DNA of 64,000 nt from Salinibacter altiplanensis (GTDB lineage Bacteria; Bacteroidota; Rhodothermia; Rhodothermales; Salinibacteraceae). The notes beneath the pieces are model-generated. The model saw nothing but the letters and a program-made list of their open reading frames with translations, searched no databases and was not told the DNA's origin. Of the stretch, positions 43,749 through 54,189 are shown one piece after another. The first letter of the stretch is position 1, and each line of letters starts with the position of its first letter. Both the position numbers and the translations under genes were made by a program. The stretch spans positions 1 to 64,000 of the forward strand of contig NZ_NCQY01000010.1 of NCBI RefSeq assembly GCF_002894645.1, given 5' to 3'.

Positions 43749-45043
43749 ATGCTCTATTCTCGAACTTTGAGTTGGGTTTTGATCCTCCTCTTGTCGGTCC
43801 CGTGTGTCTCCGCCCAACCCACGACCAATTCCTCGCCGTCCTCTCCAGCTCCCCACGCGGCCCTTGATAGCACCGAGTCCGATGCTCCGGCCTTCGAGGA
43901 GGCCCCATGGGACCGTACCGAAGCGTATGTGGACGACCACGCAGGAGACTACGTCGGCACAACCGAGGGCTGGACGGGCCCGTTTGGTCAAGAATCGGCC
44001 GTCGCGCGGCGCCCCCGCTCCGCTACAACGGCGTCGAGGGCCTCGTCCTCGGCCTACGGCGCACGCCACTCTCGCTCCGCGACCCGGACGACACGGCGCG
44101 CATCTACGGCCAGCTCGACTACGCCTTTGCGCTGGAGGATGTACGGTACACGATCGGGGTCGAATCGAAGCTGATTCGCGGCGAGGAGACGGGGTTGAAG
44201 GTCGGGGTGTCCTACGAGAAGCAAACCCGGACGCCCGACCGCTGGAAGACCTCGTACGTGGAGAACTCGCTCGGCGGAGTCGGGCTCGGGTATGACTTCT
44301 TCGACTACTACGAGGGCGAGGGGCTCTCCGTCTACGCGGTCCAGGCCTTCTCTTCCACGTTCCGCCTGACCGCTGGCGTTCGCTTCGAAGAACACCGCCC
44401 GCTCTCCCGAAATACCGGCTGGTCCCTCTTCGAGGCCACCTCGTTCCGCTCGAACCCGGCGGCCGAGGCGGGCCGCCTGCACGCTGGAACGGTGAGTCTC
44501 GAGGGGGGGCACGTCGAGGACCGCGACGACCTTCCCACCGGCGCCGCCTTCCGGACGACAGCCACGATTGGGACCGACTTCGGCGGTGACCTCCGCGCCA
44601 ACCGCTACGAGGTGGACGGGCGCGCCTTCCTCCCCCTCTCGGCCGACACGCGCCTCGGGCTCCGGCTTCGCGGCGGATACGCGACGAGCGACGCCCCGAC
44701 CCAGCAGCAGTTTTCGCTCGGCGGCATCGGGTCCGTTCGGAGCTACGACCAGAACGCCCTCCGGGACACACGCATGCTGCTCGGCAACGCCGAGTACATC
44801 ATCGACGGCGCCACACTGGACGACAACTTCCTCGACGACCTCTTCCTCGTGGGGCTGTTCGACGCGGGGTGGGTCGGCGGTCCGGACTCCCGGTTGCGGG
44901 TCGGGGACGTGCTCCCATCCGCCGGATTCGGAGTCGGGCTCGACGACCGAAAAGTGCGCCTGGACGTGTCCTGGCCCCTTCGGTCCGTGCCCGCCACGGG
45001 CTCCCGGCCATCAATGTGGCTCCGCATCACCCCAAACTTTTAG
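43749..45043 (+). pseudogene. Outer-membrane surface-antigen (BamA/D15-like) protein, frameshifted
   Basis: The N-terminal part is a clear precursor: MLYSRTLSWVLILLLSVPCV then SAQ, followed by FEEAPWDRTEAYVDDHAGDY and GWTGPFGQES. Near 44005-44015 (a GCGGCGCCCCC stretch) the frame must change: PPLRYNGVEGLVLGL, then RDPDDTARIYGQLDYAFA, and on to a typical barrel end with FSLGGIGSVRSYDQNALRDT (equivalent to the surface-antigen G-x-x-S/T-V-R-G/S-Y motif), LRVGDVLPSAGFGVGLDDRK and MWLRITPNF. Joined, it would be about 431 residues with a C-terminal Phe as for outer-membrane barrels. Function unknown. Confidence 0.75.
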
Positions 45044-45145
45044 GGAGAGCCGAGCATCACGCGAGGAAGCGAATCGCTGAATGCCTCCGGCGACACGTCT
45101 GGGAGGCGCTGTGCTCATGCCCGCCGGAGTGCCCTCTTTCCCGGC

Positions 45146-45598
45146 CTACTCGGTCCCCGTAGAACCAAAGCCTCCGCCGCCCCGCACGGTCTCCTCAAGG
45201 GCCTCTCGGCGCACCCAGTCCACGCGGGCGTGGCGGGCCACCACGAGCTGTGCGATGCGCATGCCGCGCTCGACCACGAAGGGCTCGGGGCCGTGGTTGA
45301 CCAGTAGCACCTTCACCTCTCCCCGGTAGTCGGCGTCGATGGTCCCGGGGCTGTTGAGAACAGTGACCCCATGGTCGTGGGCCAGCCCGCTCCGCGGTCG
45401 CACCTGGCCCTCATGGCCCTCCGGCAGCGCCATTTTCAGGCCCGTATCCACGAGGGTACGGGCCCTCGGCTCCAGCGTCACCGGGGCGTCCGCCGGGACG
45501 GCCGCCCGCAGGTCCATGCCCGCACTCGCGGACGTCTCGTAACTCGGCAGGTCGAGCCCCTTAGCGTGGGGCAGGCGCGTGATGGAAACGTCGATCAT
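45146..45598 (-). CDS. dut: dUTP diphosphatase
   Basis: A 150-residue trimeric-type dUTPase with all five motifs: AGMDLRAAV (1), [12 protein letters not shown] (2), [18 protein letters not shown] (3), [11 protein letters not shown] (4) and [10 protein letters not shown] (5, the C-terminal arm that closes over the substrate). It converts dUTP to dUMP and pyrophosphate, keeping uracil out of DNA and feeding thymidylate synthesis. Length and residues are normal. The POT transporter gene lies 79 bp upstream of its partner end on the same strand but does not look co-regulated. Confidence 0.96.
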   Translation of the reverse strand: MIDVSITRLPHAKGLDLPSYETSASAGMDLRAAVPADAPVTLEPRARTLVDTGLKMALPEGHEGQVRPRSGLAHDHGVTVLNSPGTIDADYRGEVKVLLVNHGPEPFVVERGMRIAQLVVARHARVDWVRREALEETVRGGGGFGSTGTE

Positions 45599-45677
45599 CA
45601 GGGCGTTCAGGGAAAAGGGGAAGAAAAAGAAAAAGGAGAAGAGGCAAGTACGAAGGGGACCCGTGCCCGTCGGTCTG

Positions 45678-47594
45678 TCACTTCACGTCGCCCATGAGCC
45701 GCTTCACAGACGGTGCGGCGAGCAGGGCCACCAGGCCACCGCCCCCGATGATGATGGCCACCGTTGTGAACAGCCCGGAGGGGTCGAGGGCCTCCAGCTG
45801 GCCGGCAATGAGCCCGGCGAACAGGTTGCCCAGGGCCGTCGACACAAACCAGACGCCCATCATCTGGCCCACGCGGTTCTCAGGCGCGAGCTTCGTCATC
45901 GACGAGAGACCAACGGGGGAGAGGGCCAGCTCGCCACAGGTGTGGAGGAAGTAGGTGACGACGAGCCAGTGGGCGCCCACGGGAGTATCGGCGGTCGCCT
46001 GCGAGGCGCCCCACGCAATCACGAAGAACCCGGCGGCCAGGCCAAGGAGCCCAAGCCCGAACTTGACGGGAATTGAGGGGTTGGCGTTGCGGTTCGCAAG
46101 CCACGTCCAGAACGACCCGAAGACGGGCGCAAGGAGGACAATGAACGTCGGGTTGATGTTCTGCAGCATGCTGGCCGGCATGGTCCATCCGCCCGCAATC
46201 TGGTAGGCGAGGTAGCCCAGGAAACCCACCACGAGGGCGCCGAGCAGACTCACGCCCGCACGTCCTACCCACCAGAGGTTCTCCCGTTGAAACATGCGAT
46301 AGCCGACGTACGCCGCCGGCAGCCCAATCAGGACGAAGGCCCCCACGAGGGCCGAGGTCTGCGAAAGCGCAAACGGGCCAAAGTCGCGGGCCGTGAGGTC
46401 GCGGGCAAACAGATTGAGGGAGGAGCCGGCCTGCTCGAAGCCCGACCAGAAGAGGGCCGACAGGAGAAACAGCCAGTAGATGACGAGATACCGCCGACGC
46501 TTCAGCGACACGTCGTACTGTGGCGCCACGAGGCGGGCAATACTCACCAGCACGAAGAACAGCACCGTTGCGCCGACCCCAATTTGGGACGCCAGGGTCG
46601 CCCCCTCCACAAATTGACCCGCCGCGAGACTGGCCACCACGAAGAAGGCCGTCATCGCCCCTACGCCCGTCCATTCGAGCGTAAGGTAGGCGAAGAAGAG
46701 AAGCGTCACGAGGATGATGCCCACGCCCACCGCCTCGGCCACCTGGGTGAGCGTGACAGCGATGGCCCCGGACGTAGCCAGAAACCCGAATGCAACGATG
46801 AGGGCCGTCACGAGCGCCGTGAGGAGGTAGAAGGTGCGGCTCTTTCGGTGCACGGCCTCCTCATCGTCGGCGTCGAGCAGCCCGGCCTCCCCAAGGTTGG
46901 GGGCCCCCAGCTTGTAAGAGATGAGTCCCACCAGCATGCCGAAGCCCGCCAGCGAGAAGCCCCAGTGCCAGCTGTAATTCTCTGCCAGCCACCCGCAGAG
47001 CGTAGGGCCCAAGATGGCCCCAAAGTTGATTCCCATGTAGAAGACCGAAAACCCTGCATCACGGCGGGCCCCGCCCTCCGGGTAAAGGTCCCCCACCATG
47101 GTGCTGATGTTGGGCTTGAGCAGGCCCGTGCCCACCACGATGAGAAAGAGCCCGAGATAAAAGGAGGACACACCCGGAAAGCCCAGGGCCGGCATCGCCA
47201 GGCTGAAGTGCCCCGCCGCGATGACACAGCCCCCGACGAAGACCGCCCGCCGTTGCCCCCAGATGTTATCGGCGACCCAGCCGCCGGGCAGGGCCAGCAG
47301 GTAGACAAAGGCCGTATACAGACCGTACACGGCCGTGGCCTTCTCGGTGCCAAAGCCGAGCCCTGGGTTCGTCGCCGCCGCGCCGGCCGGGGCCGTCATG
47401 AACAGGACGAGGAGCGCCCGCAGTCCGTAGTAGCTAAATCGCTCCCAGAGCTCCGTGAAGAAGAGTGTGGCGAGGCCGCGCGGGTGGCCAAAGAAGTCCC
47501 GCCGGTCGACGGCGGCCACAGGTTCTCCCCCGGCCGGCGCTCGGGCTCCTCCATTCTGCATTGACTCGTCGGACGAGGGACCGCTTGCTGCCAT
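45678..47594 (-). CDS. POT-family proton-coupled peptide transporter
   Basis: A 638-residue major-facilitator protein with about 14 membrane helices. Signatures of the POT/PTR2 family are [20 protein letters not shown] (ExxERFxYY), [19 protein letters not shown] and [20 protein letters not shown] (PTR2 signature), then a central loop and [20 protein letters not shown]. It imports di- and tripeptides with protons. The ATG at 47594 is chosen because the frame upstream to 48002 overlaps the divergent aspS gene. It is divergent from aspS with a 234-bp gap. Confidence 0.93.
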   Translation of the reverse strand: MAASGPSSDESMQNGGARAPAGGEPVAAVDRRDFFGHPRGLATLFFTELWERFSYYGLRALLVLFMTAPAGAAATNPGLGFGTEKATAVYGLYTAFVYLLALPGGWVADNIWGQRRAVFVGGCVIAAGHFSLAMPALGFPGVSSFYLGLFLIVVGTGLLKPNISTMVGDLYPEGGARRDAGFSVFYMGINFGAILGPTLCGWLAENYSWHWGFSLAGFGMLVGLISYKLGAPNLGEAGLLDADDEEAVHRKSRTFYLLTALVTALIVAFGFLATSGAIAVTLTQVAEAVGVGIILVTLLFFAYLTLEWTGVGAMTAFFVVASLAAGQFVEGATLASQIGVGATVLFFVLVSIARLVAPQYDVSLKRRRYLVIYWLFLLSALFWSGFEQAGSSLNLFARDLTARDFGPFALSQTSALVGAFVLIGLPAAYVGYRMFQRENLWWVGRAGVSLLGALVVGFLGYLAYQIAGGWTMPASMLQNINPTFIVLLAPVFGSFWTWLANRNANPSIPVKFGLGLLGLAAGFFVIAWGASQATADTPVGAHWLVVTYFLHTCGELALSPVGLSSMTKLAPENRVGQMMGVWFVSTALGNLFAGLIAGQLEALDPSGLFTTVAIIIGGGGLVALLAAPSVKRLMGDVK

Positions 47595-47828
47595 TTGGGG
47601 CCTGGGAATCAATAGGAAAGATGCGTCGGGCGCAAGAGAAGCGTTGCTCAGCGGGACGGTTGTAGAGTCCTTATGAACGCTGAGAATGTAACGGATGCCT
47701 ACCGCTCTGTCTAATTCTGTGTCTAAATTCACGGTGAGGACGAACCGGGGATTGACTCTGCCGTTCGGGCTGGTACATTGATTCATCTCCTCGTTTTGGC
47801 TCTTCTCACCCGAGCACCCACGTCCACT

Positions 47829-49718
47829 ATGGAACGCTCCTCTCGCGCCGACCTCATTTCGGAGGACACCCATCCCGCCCGCACGCACACCTGCGGCGAC
47901 CTCCGTGCCGACGACAACGAGGAGGCGGTCGTCCTGAAAGGATGGGTCGACACCCGGCGCGACCACGGCGGCCTCGTGTTTGTGGACCTGCGCGACCGCC
48001 ACGGCCTCACGCAGGTGGTCTTCTCACCCCAGGACAATCAGACGGCGTACGAGGTCGCGGGCCAACTGCGCCGGGAGGACGTCATTAGCGTGAAGGGGAC
48101 GGTGCGCCCCCGCGGCGAAGAGGCCGTCAACCCGGACCTCCCGACCGGGGCCATCGAGGTGAGTGCCGACGACCTGGCAGTGCTCAACACCTCCGAGACG
48201 CCGCCCTTCGTCGTGAGCGCCCACGAGGAGCGGCAGATGAACACGAGCGAGGACCTGCGCCTGGCGCACCGATACCTGGACCTTCGCCGGCCGGGCCTGC
48301 AGGAGAACCTCGAACTGCGCCACCGGCTCTACCAAACGACCCACCGCTACTTCGATGCCCACGACTTTCTGGAGGTGGAGACCCCAGTGCTCATGAAATC
48401 CACCCCGGAGGGCGCACGCGACTTTCTGGTCCCCAGCCGCCTCCACCCGGGCCGCTTCTACGCGCTCCCCCAGTCGCCGCAGACCTACAAGCAGCTGCTC
48501 ATGGTGGGCGGGCTCGACCGCTACGTCCAGATCGTAAAGTGCTTCCGCGACGAGGACCTGCGGGCCGACCGACAGCCCGAGTTCACGCAGATCGACGTGG
48601 AGATGACGTTCGCCACCGAGGAACAGGTCTACACGCTCACGGAAGGGCTCATGGCCGACCTCTGGGAGACCCTGGAGGACACGACGCTGGAGACGCCCTT
48701 CCCCCGCATGACCTACGACGAGGCGCTGCGCACCTACGGCACCGACAAGCCGGACACGCGCTTCGGCCTGGAGCTGCACGACGTGAGCGAGTGCTTTGCG
48801 GGAAGTGGCTTCCGCGTGTTCGAGTCGATCGTGGACGACGGCGGGCGCATCGTCGCGATTCGGGTGCCGGGCGAGGGCGACCGGGGCCGCGCCGCGATGG
48901 ACCGGCTGGAGGACTACGTGACCGACGAGATCGGCGCCGCCGGGCTCATCTACTTTCAGCTGCCGTCCGACGGCTCCGGCCTGGAGCAAAACCTGAGCGG
49001 CGACGCCCTGCCCCACGAGTACGGGCGGGCCGCCGCCGAGCAGGTGGGCGCCGAGGCGGGCGACCTGATTCTTACTCTGGCCGGCAATCCGCCCACCGTG
49101 TACGAGCAGGCCGGCGACCTGCGCCTCCACCTGGGCGAAGAACTGGGCCTGCGACCGCCCGCCGACGAGGGCGCAGACGCCTTCCTCTGGGTCACCGACT
49201 TTCCGCTCATGGAATACGACGAGGAAGCCGGGCGCCCCGTCTCGATGCACCATCCCTTCACGGCCCCGCACCCCGACGACGTGGATATGCTGGAGGAGGA
49301 CCCCACCCAGGTGCAGGCGCGGGCCTACGACCTCGTGCTCAACGGCAACGAGATCGGCGGGGGCTCCATTCGCATCCACAACCACGAGACGCAGATGCAG
49401 GTCTTCGATGTGCTCGGGATCGACGAGGACGAGGCACAGGACCGATTTGGGTTCCTGCTCGACGCCCTCCGCTACGGCGCCCCGCCGCACGGGGGCATCG
49501 CCCTGGGGCTCGACCGCCTCGTGATGCTGCTGGCCGGGGCCGACTCGCTCCGCGACGTGATCGCCTTTCCCAAGACGCAGAGCGGCCAAGAGCCGATGGT
49601 GAAGTCGCCCGACTGGGTCGACCCCGAGCAGCTAGAGGCCCTGGCGCTCCGCCTCGACCTCCCGCCCGACGTGGAGCCGCCCGCCCGCATCGCCCAGCGC
49701 AAGCGCTTGGCCTCGTAG
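47829..49718 (+). CDS. aspS: Aspartyl-tRNA synthetase
   Basis: A 629-residue class II aminoacyl-tRNA synthetase of bacterial AspRS type. The N-terminal OB-fold anticodon domain has [20 protein letters not shown]. Motif 1 is [20 protein letters not shown], motif 2 is [18 protein letters not shown], the bacterial GAD insertion lies at about 300-420, and motif 3 is [16 protein letters not shown]. Catalytic [13 protein letters not shown] is also present. It charges tRNA-Asp. Whether it is discriminating or also serves tRNA-Asn cannot be fixed from sequence alone. The ATG at 47829 begins the family N-terminus; the pyrophosphatase-like gene follows after 9 bp. Confidence 0.96.
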   Translation: MERSSRADLISEDTHPARTHTCGDLRADDNEEAVVLKGWVDTRRDHGGLVFVDLRDRHGLTQVVFSPQDNQTAYEVAGQLRREDVISVKGTVRPRGEEAVNPDLPTGAIEVSADDLAVLNTSETPPFVVSAHEERQMNTSEDLRLAHRYLDLRRPGLQENLELRHRLYQTTHRYFDAHDFLEVETPVLMKSTPEGARDFLVPSRLHPGRFYALPQSPQTYKQLLMVGGLDRYVQIVKCFRDEDLRADRQPEFTQIDVEMTFATEEQVYTLTEGLMADLWETLEDTTLETPFPRMTYDEALRTYGTDKPDTRFGLELHDVSECFAGSGFRVFESIVDDGGRIVAIRVPGEGDRGRAAMDRLEDYVTDEIGAAGLIYFQLPSDGSGLEQNLSGDALPHEYGRAAAEQVGAEAGDLILTLAGNPPTVYEQAGDLRLHLGEELGLRPPADEGADAFLWVTDFPLMEYDEEAGRPVSMHHPFTAPHPDDVDMLEEDPTQVQARAYDLVLNGNEIGGGSIRIHNHETQMQVFDVLGIDEDEAQDRFGFLLDALRYGAPPHGGIALGLDRLVMLLAGADSLRDVIAFPKTQSGQEPMVKSPDWVDPEQLEALALRLDLPPDVEPPARIAQRKRLAS

Positions 49719-49727
49719 GCCTGCCCC

Positions 49728-50156
49728 ATGCCCACACCCCTCTCCCCACCCCTGGACCTCCAGGCCCTCCGCCCGGCGGTCCGTGAGCACCTTGCCTGGA
49801 CGACGTGGGCCCGGTGCATCGAGACACATGGCCTCACGGTCGAACGGCCCCGTACGACGGCCCACCCCGAGCATCCGTCTATTGTCTATCCGCTCGACTA
49901 CGGCTACGTGAACGGCACGCGGGGCGGCGACGGAGACGCGCTCGACGTGTTCGTGGGCCAGGGCACGACCGGACTCGTGGGGGCCCTCCTCACGACCGAC
50001 CACCGGCAGCGGGACCGGGAAGCAAAGCTGCTCTACGACTGTACCCCTGCCGAGGTCTATACCGCACACGGTTTCATCAACTACGACCGGACCCTGCTGG
50101 AGGGCGTACTCGTCCTCCGCCGAGAGATGCGAGCGCTCTGGAACAGGGCCGACTGA
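49728..50156 (+). CDS. Short family I inorganic pyrophosphatase-like protein
   Basis: A 142-residue protein, shorter than usual family I pyrophosphatases (about 170-200). The metal-binding core YPLDYGYVNGTRGGDGDALD then VFVG matches YPxxYGYI.....DGDPLDVLV, with the three Asp of DGDALD present. A second acidic patch (TTDHRQRDREAKLL) aligns with the D..D.K motif but has two extra residues. The N-terminal E/K/E substrate positions and the C-terminal Tyr-Lys pair are not obvious. It may hydrolyse pyrophosphate or a related phosphoanhydride. It starts 9 bp after aspS and is probably co-transcribed; removing the pyrophosphate made by the synthetase is an attractive but unproven role. Confidence 0.72.
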   Translation: MPTPLSPPLDLQALRPAVREHLAWTTWARCIETHGLTVERPRTTAHPEHPSIVYPLDYGYVNGTRGGDGDALDVFVGQGTTGLVGALLTTDHRQRDREAKLLYDCTPAEVYTAHGFINYDRTLLEGVLVLRREMRALWNRAD

Positions 50157-50411
50157 ACGGGCCCCGTCTCGTGCGCGCAGTGGACCGGACACCGTGCCTG
50201 TCTATCGTCGCCGGACCGTCTCCGTCGCGTCGACACACGCGGCAAGCACCCGGAACTGAGACGGCGTAACACCGATGTGGGTCGTGCTGCATTCTGCCTC
50301 ATCGCCGCTGTACTCGGTCGTTTGCATCAGCAGCGGACGACGCCGACGCGACGGTTGTTCTTGGTTTTCTCTACCGGGTGGGGCCGCCCGGTTCGCCCCC
50401 CACTCCGCGCC

Positions 50412-52409
50412 CTAAAAAGCGAGCAGGTCTTCGACCGTCGGCCGTAGGCGAGCCTCCGCAGAAAAAATCTCGTCCTCCAGCGGCTTGGCGTTGGGCACCG
50501 GCAGGTCCTCGGCCGCCACCCGCGTGATGGGGGCGTCGAGCAGCTCAAAGCCGATCTCCCCAAGCTCCGCTGCCACCTCGGCCCCAAAGCCGGCCGTCCG
50601 GCTCGCCTCGTGGAGCACCAGCAGGCGGTTCGTTTTCTTCAAGGACTGGCGGACCGTCTCGCGGTCCCAGGGCACGAGCGTGCGCAGGTCCACTATCTCC
50701 AGCTCCACCCCGTTCTCGGCGGCCTGGTGCTCCGCCTCCTCCAGGGCCCAGTGCACGCCCACGCCGTAGGTGACAATCGTGGCGTCGCTCCCCTCGCGCG
50801 CCACCCGGGCTTCCCCAAACGGCAGTGTGTACTCGCCCGTCGGCACCTCGCCCCGAATGGACCGGTAGAGCTTCTTGTGCTCGAAGAAAAGGATCGGATT
50901 GGGGTCGGCGAGAGCGGTGCGGAGGAGTCCCTTCGCGTCGCGGGGCGTGGCGGGCACCACGACCTTCAGGCCCGGCGTGTGGGCGAACCAGGCCTCTCGC
51001 GACTGGGAGTGGAACGGCCCGGCCCCGATGCCGCCGCCGAAGGGCGCCCGAATCGTCACGTTGACCGGCTGCCCCCACCGGTAGTGCGTGGTCGCCAAGT
51101 TGTTAACGGTCTGGTTGAAGCCGCACGAGATGAAGTCCGCGTACTGCATTTCCACCACCGCCGGAAGGCCTTCGAGGGCCAGGCCCATCCCGGCCCCAAG
51201 GGCGCCGTCTTCGATAATGGGCGTGTTGCGGACGCGCTCGTTGCCAAATTCGTCGACGAAGCCGTCGGTGACCTTGAAGGCACCGCCGTACTCGGCAATG
51301 TCTTGCCCCATCAGGACCACGTCCTCGTCGTCTTGCATCGCGTCCCAGAGGCCGTCCTGGAGGGCATCGATGAAGCGGGTCTCTTCCGTCTTCACGTCGG
51401 AGGACGGAGGGTCGGGGTCAGGGGACGGCGCAAAGACGGCGTCGCGCTCGGCCTCGGGGGTGCTGCTCACTTCCGGCTGGCCGAGCGCCCACTCGGCCAG
51501 TTCGTCGACCGTTGATTCGAGATCGGCCCGAATGCCCTCGATCGCGTCCGGCCCGAGCAGCCCCTCCCCCCGCACCCGATCCGTGAAGCGGTCGATCGGG
51601 TCCTTCTCGGTCCACTCCTCGATGAGCTCGTCGGGGACGTAGGCAGTGCCGGAGGCCTCTTCGTGCCCCCGCACGCGGAACGTTTTCAGTTCTAGCAACA
51701 CCGGCCCCTCGGCGCGGGCGTGGGCTCGCGCCTCCCGGACGGCGTCGATGACGGCAAACACATCGTTGCCATCTACCACATGTCCCGGCATGTCGTAGCC
51801 CGCGGCCGCATCGGCAATGTCGTCGGGCGCCACCGCCTCCTCCGTGGGCGTCGAGAGGCCGTAGCCGTTGTTCTCCACCAAAAAGAGGACCGGCAGGTCC
51901 CACACCGACGCCAGGTTGAGCGCCTCGTGGAAGTCGCCCTCGCGCGTGCCCCCGTCGCCACAAAACGCACAGGCGACACGGTCCGCATCGCGGTAGCGGA
52001 TTGCCTGCCCCAGCCCGCACGCCACCGGCAACATGGCGGCCATGTGTGAGATCATGCCCACGAGGTTCTTCTCGGGCAGTCCGAAGTGAAAGGTCCGGTC
52101 CCGCCCGTTCGTAAAGCCCCCTTCCTTCCCCATCAACTGACAAAAAAGGCGTTCTCGGTCCACGTCGCGCGTGGTCCATACCCCCAGGTTGCGGTGCATC
52201 GGAAGGAGGTAGTCCCGGTCGTCCAGTGCCCGGGTGGTCCCCACAGAAATGGCCTCCTGCCCGTACCCGCTGAACCACTTTGCGATGCGGCCCTGCCGGA
52301 TGAGCGTCAGCATCTTTTCTTCGATAATACGGGGCTCCAGAAGCGCCCGGGAAAGCGCCTCGGCATCAAGGTCGGGAACCGTATCGACGAGAGACTCTGG
52401 GGGAGACAT
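50412..52409 (-). CDS. 2-oxoacid dehydrogenase E1, fused alpha-beta
   Basis: A 665-residue fusion of E1-alpha (about 1-320) and E1-beta (about 345-665), typical of Bacteroidota 2-oxoisovalerate/2-oxoacid dehydrogenases. The alpha half has FCGDGGTREGDFHEALNLAS and FLVENNGYGLST (TPP-binding GDG..NN motif). The beta half has TRFIDALQDGLWDAMQDDED, LMGQDIAEYGGAFKVTDGFV, then APFGGGIGAGPFHSQSREAW and FFEHKKLYRSIRGEVP. It uses thiamine diphosphate to decarboxylate 2-oxoacids, likely branched chain, and acetylates an E2 lipoyl arm. No dedicated E2 or E3 is adjacent; it may share PdhC, which is inference. It sits at the end of the pdh cluster on the same strand. Confidence 0.92.
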   Translation of the reverse strand: MSPPESLVDTVPDLDAEALSRALLEPRIIEEKMLTLIRQGRIAKWFSGYGQEAISVGTTRALDDRDYLLPMHRNLGVWTTRDVDRERLFCQLMGKEGGFTNGRDRTFHFGLPEKNLVGMISHMAAMLPVACGLGQAIRYRDADRVACAFCGDGGTREGDFHEALNLASVWDLPVLFLVENNGYGLSTPTEEAVAPDDIADAAAGYDMPGHVVDGNDVFAVIDAVREARAHARAEGPVLLELKTFRVRGHEEASGTAYVPDELIEEWTEKDPIDRFTDRVRGEGLLGPDAIEGIRADLESTVDELAEWALGQPEVSSTPEAERDAVFAPSPDPDPPSSDVKTEETRFIDALQDGLWDAMQDDEDVVLMGQDIAEYGGAFKVTDGFVDEFGNERVRNTPIIEDGALGAGMGLALEGLPAVVEMQYADFISCGFNQTVNNLATTHYRWGQPVNVTIRAPFGGGIGAGPFHSQSREAWFAHTPGLKVVVPATPRDAKGLLRTALADPNPILFFEHKKLYRSIRGEVPTGEYTLPFGEARVAREGSDATIVTYGVGVHWALEEAEHQAAENGVELEIVDLRTLVPWDRETVRQSLKKTNRLLVLHEASRTAGFGAEVAAELGEIGFELLDAPITRVAAEDLPVPNAKPLEDEIFSAEARLRPTVEDLLAF

Positions 52410-52502
52410 GGAACCGGTGGTTCGAGAAGCAGACTGACGATGATTTCTGTGAACAGGGCGGCAGACAGAGGGGGGCGACGGCCGCGCTGTCCCGATGAGT
52501 TC

Positions 52503-53216
52503 CTACTCCAATCGGAAGGTAAAGGTGACCGTACCGGTCTGGTTTTCCTGAGGCGCCCCGGGCGGCAGGGCGTTGAAGCGCCACTGTTGCAGGGCATCCA
52601 TGACGGCGGCCTCCAGCTTGGGATTCCCCTTCAGGAGGGGCACGCGCCGCACGATGCGCCCGTCCGGATTGACGGTAATCTGAACCCGAATGCGGGCGTT
52701 CACCTTCTCGGCGTACTGCGGAAGGGGGGCACGCTCCGGGTCCCGGTCCAGCCCCTCAATGTCGTAGGGCGCGGCGGCCTCTTCCTCCGTCCCCGATCCT
52801 GGGTCGCCCGATTCCTCGCCGGGCTCCTCGCTCGGCTCCTGCTGGTCGGCCTGCTGGTCCGTCTCGGGCTGGGCCTCGGCCTCCGGCACGGTCGTCTCCT
52901 CCTCGGTCGGCGGCACGGACTCCTCGCTTTGCTCCTCCTCCGGAAGGTTGACCGGCTCCGACTCGGGCGCCTCCGCCGCTTCCTCGGGCTCGGTCTCCGG
53001 CTCGGGCGCCTCCTCTTGCGGCTCCGGCGTGGTCGTCGCCTCCACCTGCTCGGTGGCCTCCACCGGCTGTCCGGGCGAGAACTCGCCAAACTCCACCTCG
53101 ACGTAGCCGAGCTGGGCCGGCCGGGGGCGCGACGCCGTGAGAAACGCAAAGAGAAGGGCAAGCCCCCCGTGCAGGAGGACGGTACTGGTCAGCCCAATCC
53201 AGTCGCTGCGGGACAT
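52503..53216 (-). CDS. TonB-like energy-transducer protein
   Basis: A 237-residue protein with a single N-terminal membrane anchor (IGLTSTVLLHGGLALLFAFL, about residues 7-26), a long acidic Pro/Glu-rich spacer (about 40-145, for example EATTTPEPQEEAPEPETEPE) that would cross the periplasm, and a C-terminal TonB-like domain: VRIQITVNPDGRI-type stretch (RIRVQITVNPDGRIVRRVPL), then VMDALQQWRFNALPPG. It would connect an inner-membrane ExbBD-type motor to outer-membrane transporters. ExbB and ExbD are not in this window. The spacer is far more acidic than typical TonB, in line with a halophilic proteome. Confidence 0.85.
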   Translation of the reverse strand: MSRSDWIGLTSTVLLHGGLALLFAFLTASRPRPAQLGYVEVEFGEFSPGQPVEATEQVEATTTPEPQEEAPEPETEPEEAAEAPESEPVNLPEEEQSEESVPPTEEETTVPEAEAQPETDQQADQQEPSEEPGEESGDPGSGTEEEAAAPYDIEGLDRDPERAPLPQYAEKVNARIRVQITVNPDGRIVRRVPLLKGNPKLEAAVMDALQQWRFNALPPGAPQENQTGTVTFTFRLE

Positions 53217-53337
53217 GGGACGCGCGAAGTTGTGGAAACAGGAGGACGGGTGGCGGTACCGTCAGTAATCACGTTGGACGGCCCCGGCCCGCCAAAAGTT
53301 CGTCGTGCCGTTCTCCTCCGTCGGTCTCCGACCACCG

Positions 53338-54141
53338 TCACTCTGTGTGGTCGAAGCGCGTCACACTGTCGTGGACAAAGCGGCCCTCCTCGGGGACGTA
53401 CCGTCGCTCTTCGATAGAGAAGGCATCGGGCCCGACGGAGACAACGTTGTAGACATTGATCGGGCCCATTGGCTCACGCCAGCGATTGCTCGTGGCCGTG
53501 CCCGCACTGGCGACGACGATGCGCGGTGTGCCCGGGATGGTTTCAAAGGGCTGGATGGCAGAGATGTGGAGGTGCCCACAGAGAACAAGGTCGACGCCCA
53601 CTTCTCCGGCCACCGCAAGGGTCTGCTGTGCCTGTCGGGCCACGGGGTGCGGGCTGATGGGCCCGATGGCCGCAGGGTGAAGCTGGTGGTGCACCACGAG
53701 AACCTTGATGCACTCGTCCCCCATCCCCGAGAAAAACTCGCGCATGGCGGCCCGGTCGGCCGGGCCGATGCGTCCGCCTTTGATCGACGGCCCGTAGGCA
53801 GACGTGAGGCCGAGCGCGGCCACGCCATTGGCCTCGAAGGTGGGGGCGAGGTCGTCCGTAATGAACTGCTTGTACCGCTCCAGGGGCACCCGGAGTCGCT
53901 TCAGGGGCCGCCACCACGGGTAGACGTCGTGGTTGCCCGCCACGACGAGGGTGGGCGGCCCCAGCGCGTCGAGCACCGTTTGGGCGGCCGCGTACTCGGT
54001 CGGACGGGCCCGCTGCGTGAGGTCCCCGCTCACGGCCACAAGGTCAACGTTCGTCTCGTTGATCTCCTTCACCAGCGCCTCCACCACCCCCGAGTCGGCG
54101 ATGCGTCCAAAGTGGAGGTCGGAGATGTGAGCAATCGTCAT
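53338..54141 (-). CDS. Calcineurin-like metallophosphoesterase
   Basis: A 267-residue phosphoesterase of the Icc/CpdA-like type. All motifs are present: HISDLHFGR (DxH), VSGDLTQRA (GD), VVAGNHDVYPWW (GNHD), VVHHQLHPA (H) and LCGHLHISAI (GHxH). Members hydrolyse cyclic nucleotides or other phosphodiesters with two metal ions; the substrate is unknown. It lies between the E2 gene and the TonB-like gene on the same strand with a 48-bp gap to pdhC, but has no obvious role in 2-oxoacid oxidation. Confidence 0.88.
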   Translation of the reverse strand: MTIAHISDLHFGRIADSGVVEALVKEINETNVDLVAVSGDLTQRARPTEYAAAQTVLDALGPPTLVVAGNHDVYPWWRPLKRLRVPLERYKQFITDDLAPTFEANGVAALGLTSAYGPSIKGGRIGPADRAAMREFFSGMGDECIKVLVVHHQLHPAAIGPISPHPVARQAQQTLAVAGEVGVDLVLCGHLHISAIQPFETIPGTPRIVVASAGTATSNRWREPMGPINVYNVVSVGPDAFSIEERRYVPEEGRFVHDSVTRFDHTE

Positions 54142-54189
54142 GGCGTTGCAGATCGGAACGTCACGCGCTCAACGTTCGCACGCTCAACG

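Noticed and set aside
48024-49589. A 521-codon - strand frame inside aspS
   Set aside because: Shadow of aspS; the protein shows no recognisable domain.
50370-50392. GC-rich hairpin (ACCGGG...CCCGGT) after the fused E1 gene
   Set aside because: Stem is short and no T-run follows on the strand being transcribed, so I did not call a terminator.
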